Source of the DNA: Rhopalosiphum padi
Lineage: Eukaryota; Arthropoda; Insecta; Hemiptera; Aphididae
DNA: 64,000 nt
Assembly (NCBI RefSeq): GCF_020882245.1
Contig: NC_083599.1
Span: 72,771,745-72,835,744 of the forward strand
Direction: 5' to 3'
Of this stretch, positions 62,670 to 64,000 are shown piece by piece. The translations under genes and the position numbers were made by a program. The notes under the pieces are model-generated. The model did not search any database, was not told where the DNA came from, and saw only the letters and a program-made list of their open reading frames with translations. How positions within the stretch are numbered: the stretch's first letter is position 1; each line of letters begins with the position of its first letter.

Positions 62670-64000
62670 TCCAACCCTAGACCACCACAGGGATACAAAA
62701 ACAGTAGTGCTATATTTCAAAGAATATTAAATGAATCATTCTCACCTTTATTATATAAATCATTAATCATATATATAGATGACTTAGCCTCATATGGAAA
62801 GGATTTTAAGCAATCTTTAGAAAATTTAAAAAACGCCTTTATAATTAAGGACAAAATGAACTTTTCACTAAAAACAAACAAATGTTTTTTCTTTAATGAT
62901 AAAATCGAACTACTAGGACACAATATATCAATAAACGGAATAACACCCTTGAACAGAAACATTAAAGCTATTACAGAATTTAAACAGCCAAAAACACAAA
63001 AAGACATAAGGTCTTTTATAGGAATGTGCTCTTATTATAGAAAACACATTAAAGATTTCGCAAAAATATCACACCCACTTACCGAATTAATAAAGGGTAA
63101 TATAAAACTAATCAAGTGGGAAGAAGAACAAAAACAATCATTTAGCCTATTAAAAGAACTTTTAACTTCCGAACCACTATTAAAACACTTTGATGACGAC
63201 AAAGAGGTATTTCTAACAATAGACGCCTCAATAACAGGCTTAGGAGCTTGCCTAGAACAGCCAAACAATAACAACATTTTACACCCAATAGGATATGCAT
63301 CCAGAAAAATATTAAGTAACGAAAAAACTTACTCATCAACTACCTTAGAATTATTAGGATTAGTCTTTGGTGTTACTTATTTTCGAGAATACTTATGGGG
63401 ACGACAATTTACGGTATTTTGTGACAATATTAGTCTCCAATATTATAAAAATTTAAAAATACCATCTGCTAGAATAGCCAGATTAACACTTAAATTATTA
63501 GATTTCACTTTCGACATAATCTATAAAAAGGGTAAAGAAAATAGAGTAGCTGATGCCCTTTCAAGAAATTCCATTAACATAGTTCTTGACCATAATGATA
63601 ACTATGAAATAGATAACCTAATTAATTACGATATAAAAACACTCCAGTCCAATGATCAATTCTGTACCGATATAATTAAAGCCATTAACCAAACAGATAA
63701 CGAAACAAACAAAAAAGTACAAAGAAAATCACGGCAATTCGCCATAATTAACGACGTGTTATATAATAAACATTTCACACCTCCTAACACAATTAAACAC
63801 CTATTAGTGGTTCCAATAAAATCAACTAATGAATTACTTAAGTCTTATCATGAATCACCTATCGGTGGTCATACCGGAATAACGCGTACAATTCATAAAT
63901 TACAAAACAAATATTATTGGACCACACTATCAAAAGACACTACTCAGTTCATAAAAACGTGTCATCAATGCCAAATAAACAAAAAATTACCCGGAAAACC
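62670..64000 (+). CDS. Ty3/gypsy-type retrotransposon pol, partial
   Basis: One open frame with no stop from 62670 to the window end, 443 codons. It enters in the middle of reverse transcriptase (PPQGYKNSSAIFQRI) and holds the catalytic YIDD at about 62769-62780. RNase H follows with TIDASITGLGACL, STTLELLGLVFGV, FCDNISL and VADALSR, supplying the acidic residues. The integrase HHCC zinc-binding motif is seen near the end (YHESPIGGHTG, CHQCQ). The fingers part of RT, protease and gag are missing upstream, where only 430 bases and tandem repeats separate the frame from the putative primer-binding site. So the element looks internally deleted although this part is intact. It continues beyond the window. 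Confidence 0.93.

Overview
The window is AT-rich eukaryotic DNA with spliced genes, many decayed DNA transposons and no bacterial operon structure. Gene style, composition and recurring repeats look like an aphid or related hemipteran. That is inference from family resemblance, not a database match.

The only clearly functional-looking host gene is an ING3-type chromatin reader (ING N-terminal domain plus C-terminal PHD finger). It occurs twice in direct orientation: copy A at 13409-20522 and copy B at 26708-33450. Both have eight exons that join in frame with no stop and share one unusual GC-AG intron. Exons and introns are nearly identical, so the duplication is recent or an assembly haplotype. 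Copy A carries a 2.3-kb transposon between the two halves of its PHD finger. Copy B lacks it but has a 1.9-kb block in intron 2 with a Merlin-like transposase remnant, and a different C-terminus.

Left part (1-12.6 kb): remnants of P-element/THAP9-like transposase genes, one on the plus strand (2391-7863) and one on the minus strand (12545-8755), tail to tail. The plus-strand one is split by a 3.9-kb hAT element (3712-7632) with a perfect 8-bp target duplication. Inside that hAT, behind its own transposase, sits the 3' half of a piggyBac element with its right end, making a composite transposon.

Middle (21-26 kb): nested repeats, including three copies of a block that also lies just upstream of the plus-strand THAP gene, and a CpG-rich island at about 23.5-24.5 kb.

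Right of the ING3 copies: a nearly intact piggyBac (35642-38628) with TTAA duplications and 13-bp perfect inverted ends, inserted in a TTAA-flanked MITE of which two more partial copies lie in the window. From 38.7 to 62 kb the sequence is mostly AT-rich and non-coding, with remnants of an uncharacterised multi-exon gene family (42-44 kb), a hAT tail (47 kb), a C2H2 zinc-finger array (56.4-56.8 kb), an inverted-repeat element full of a short motif (56.8-57.4 kb), a Helitron-like end, and a mariner/IS630-like transposase (59.1-59.7 kb). The window ends in a Ty3/gypsy-type LTR retrotransposon whose gag, protease and early RT appear deleted; its pol frame is open to base 64000.

I found no tRNA, rRNA or CRISPR array. 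Spliced structures were inferred by eye from splice sites and reading frame.
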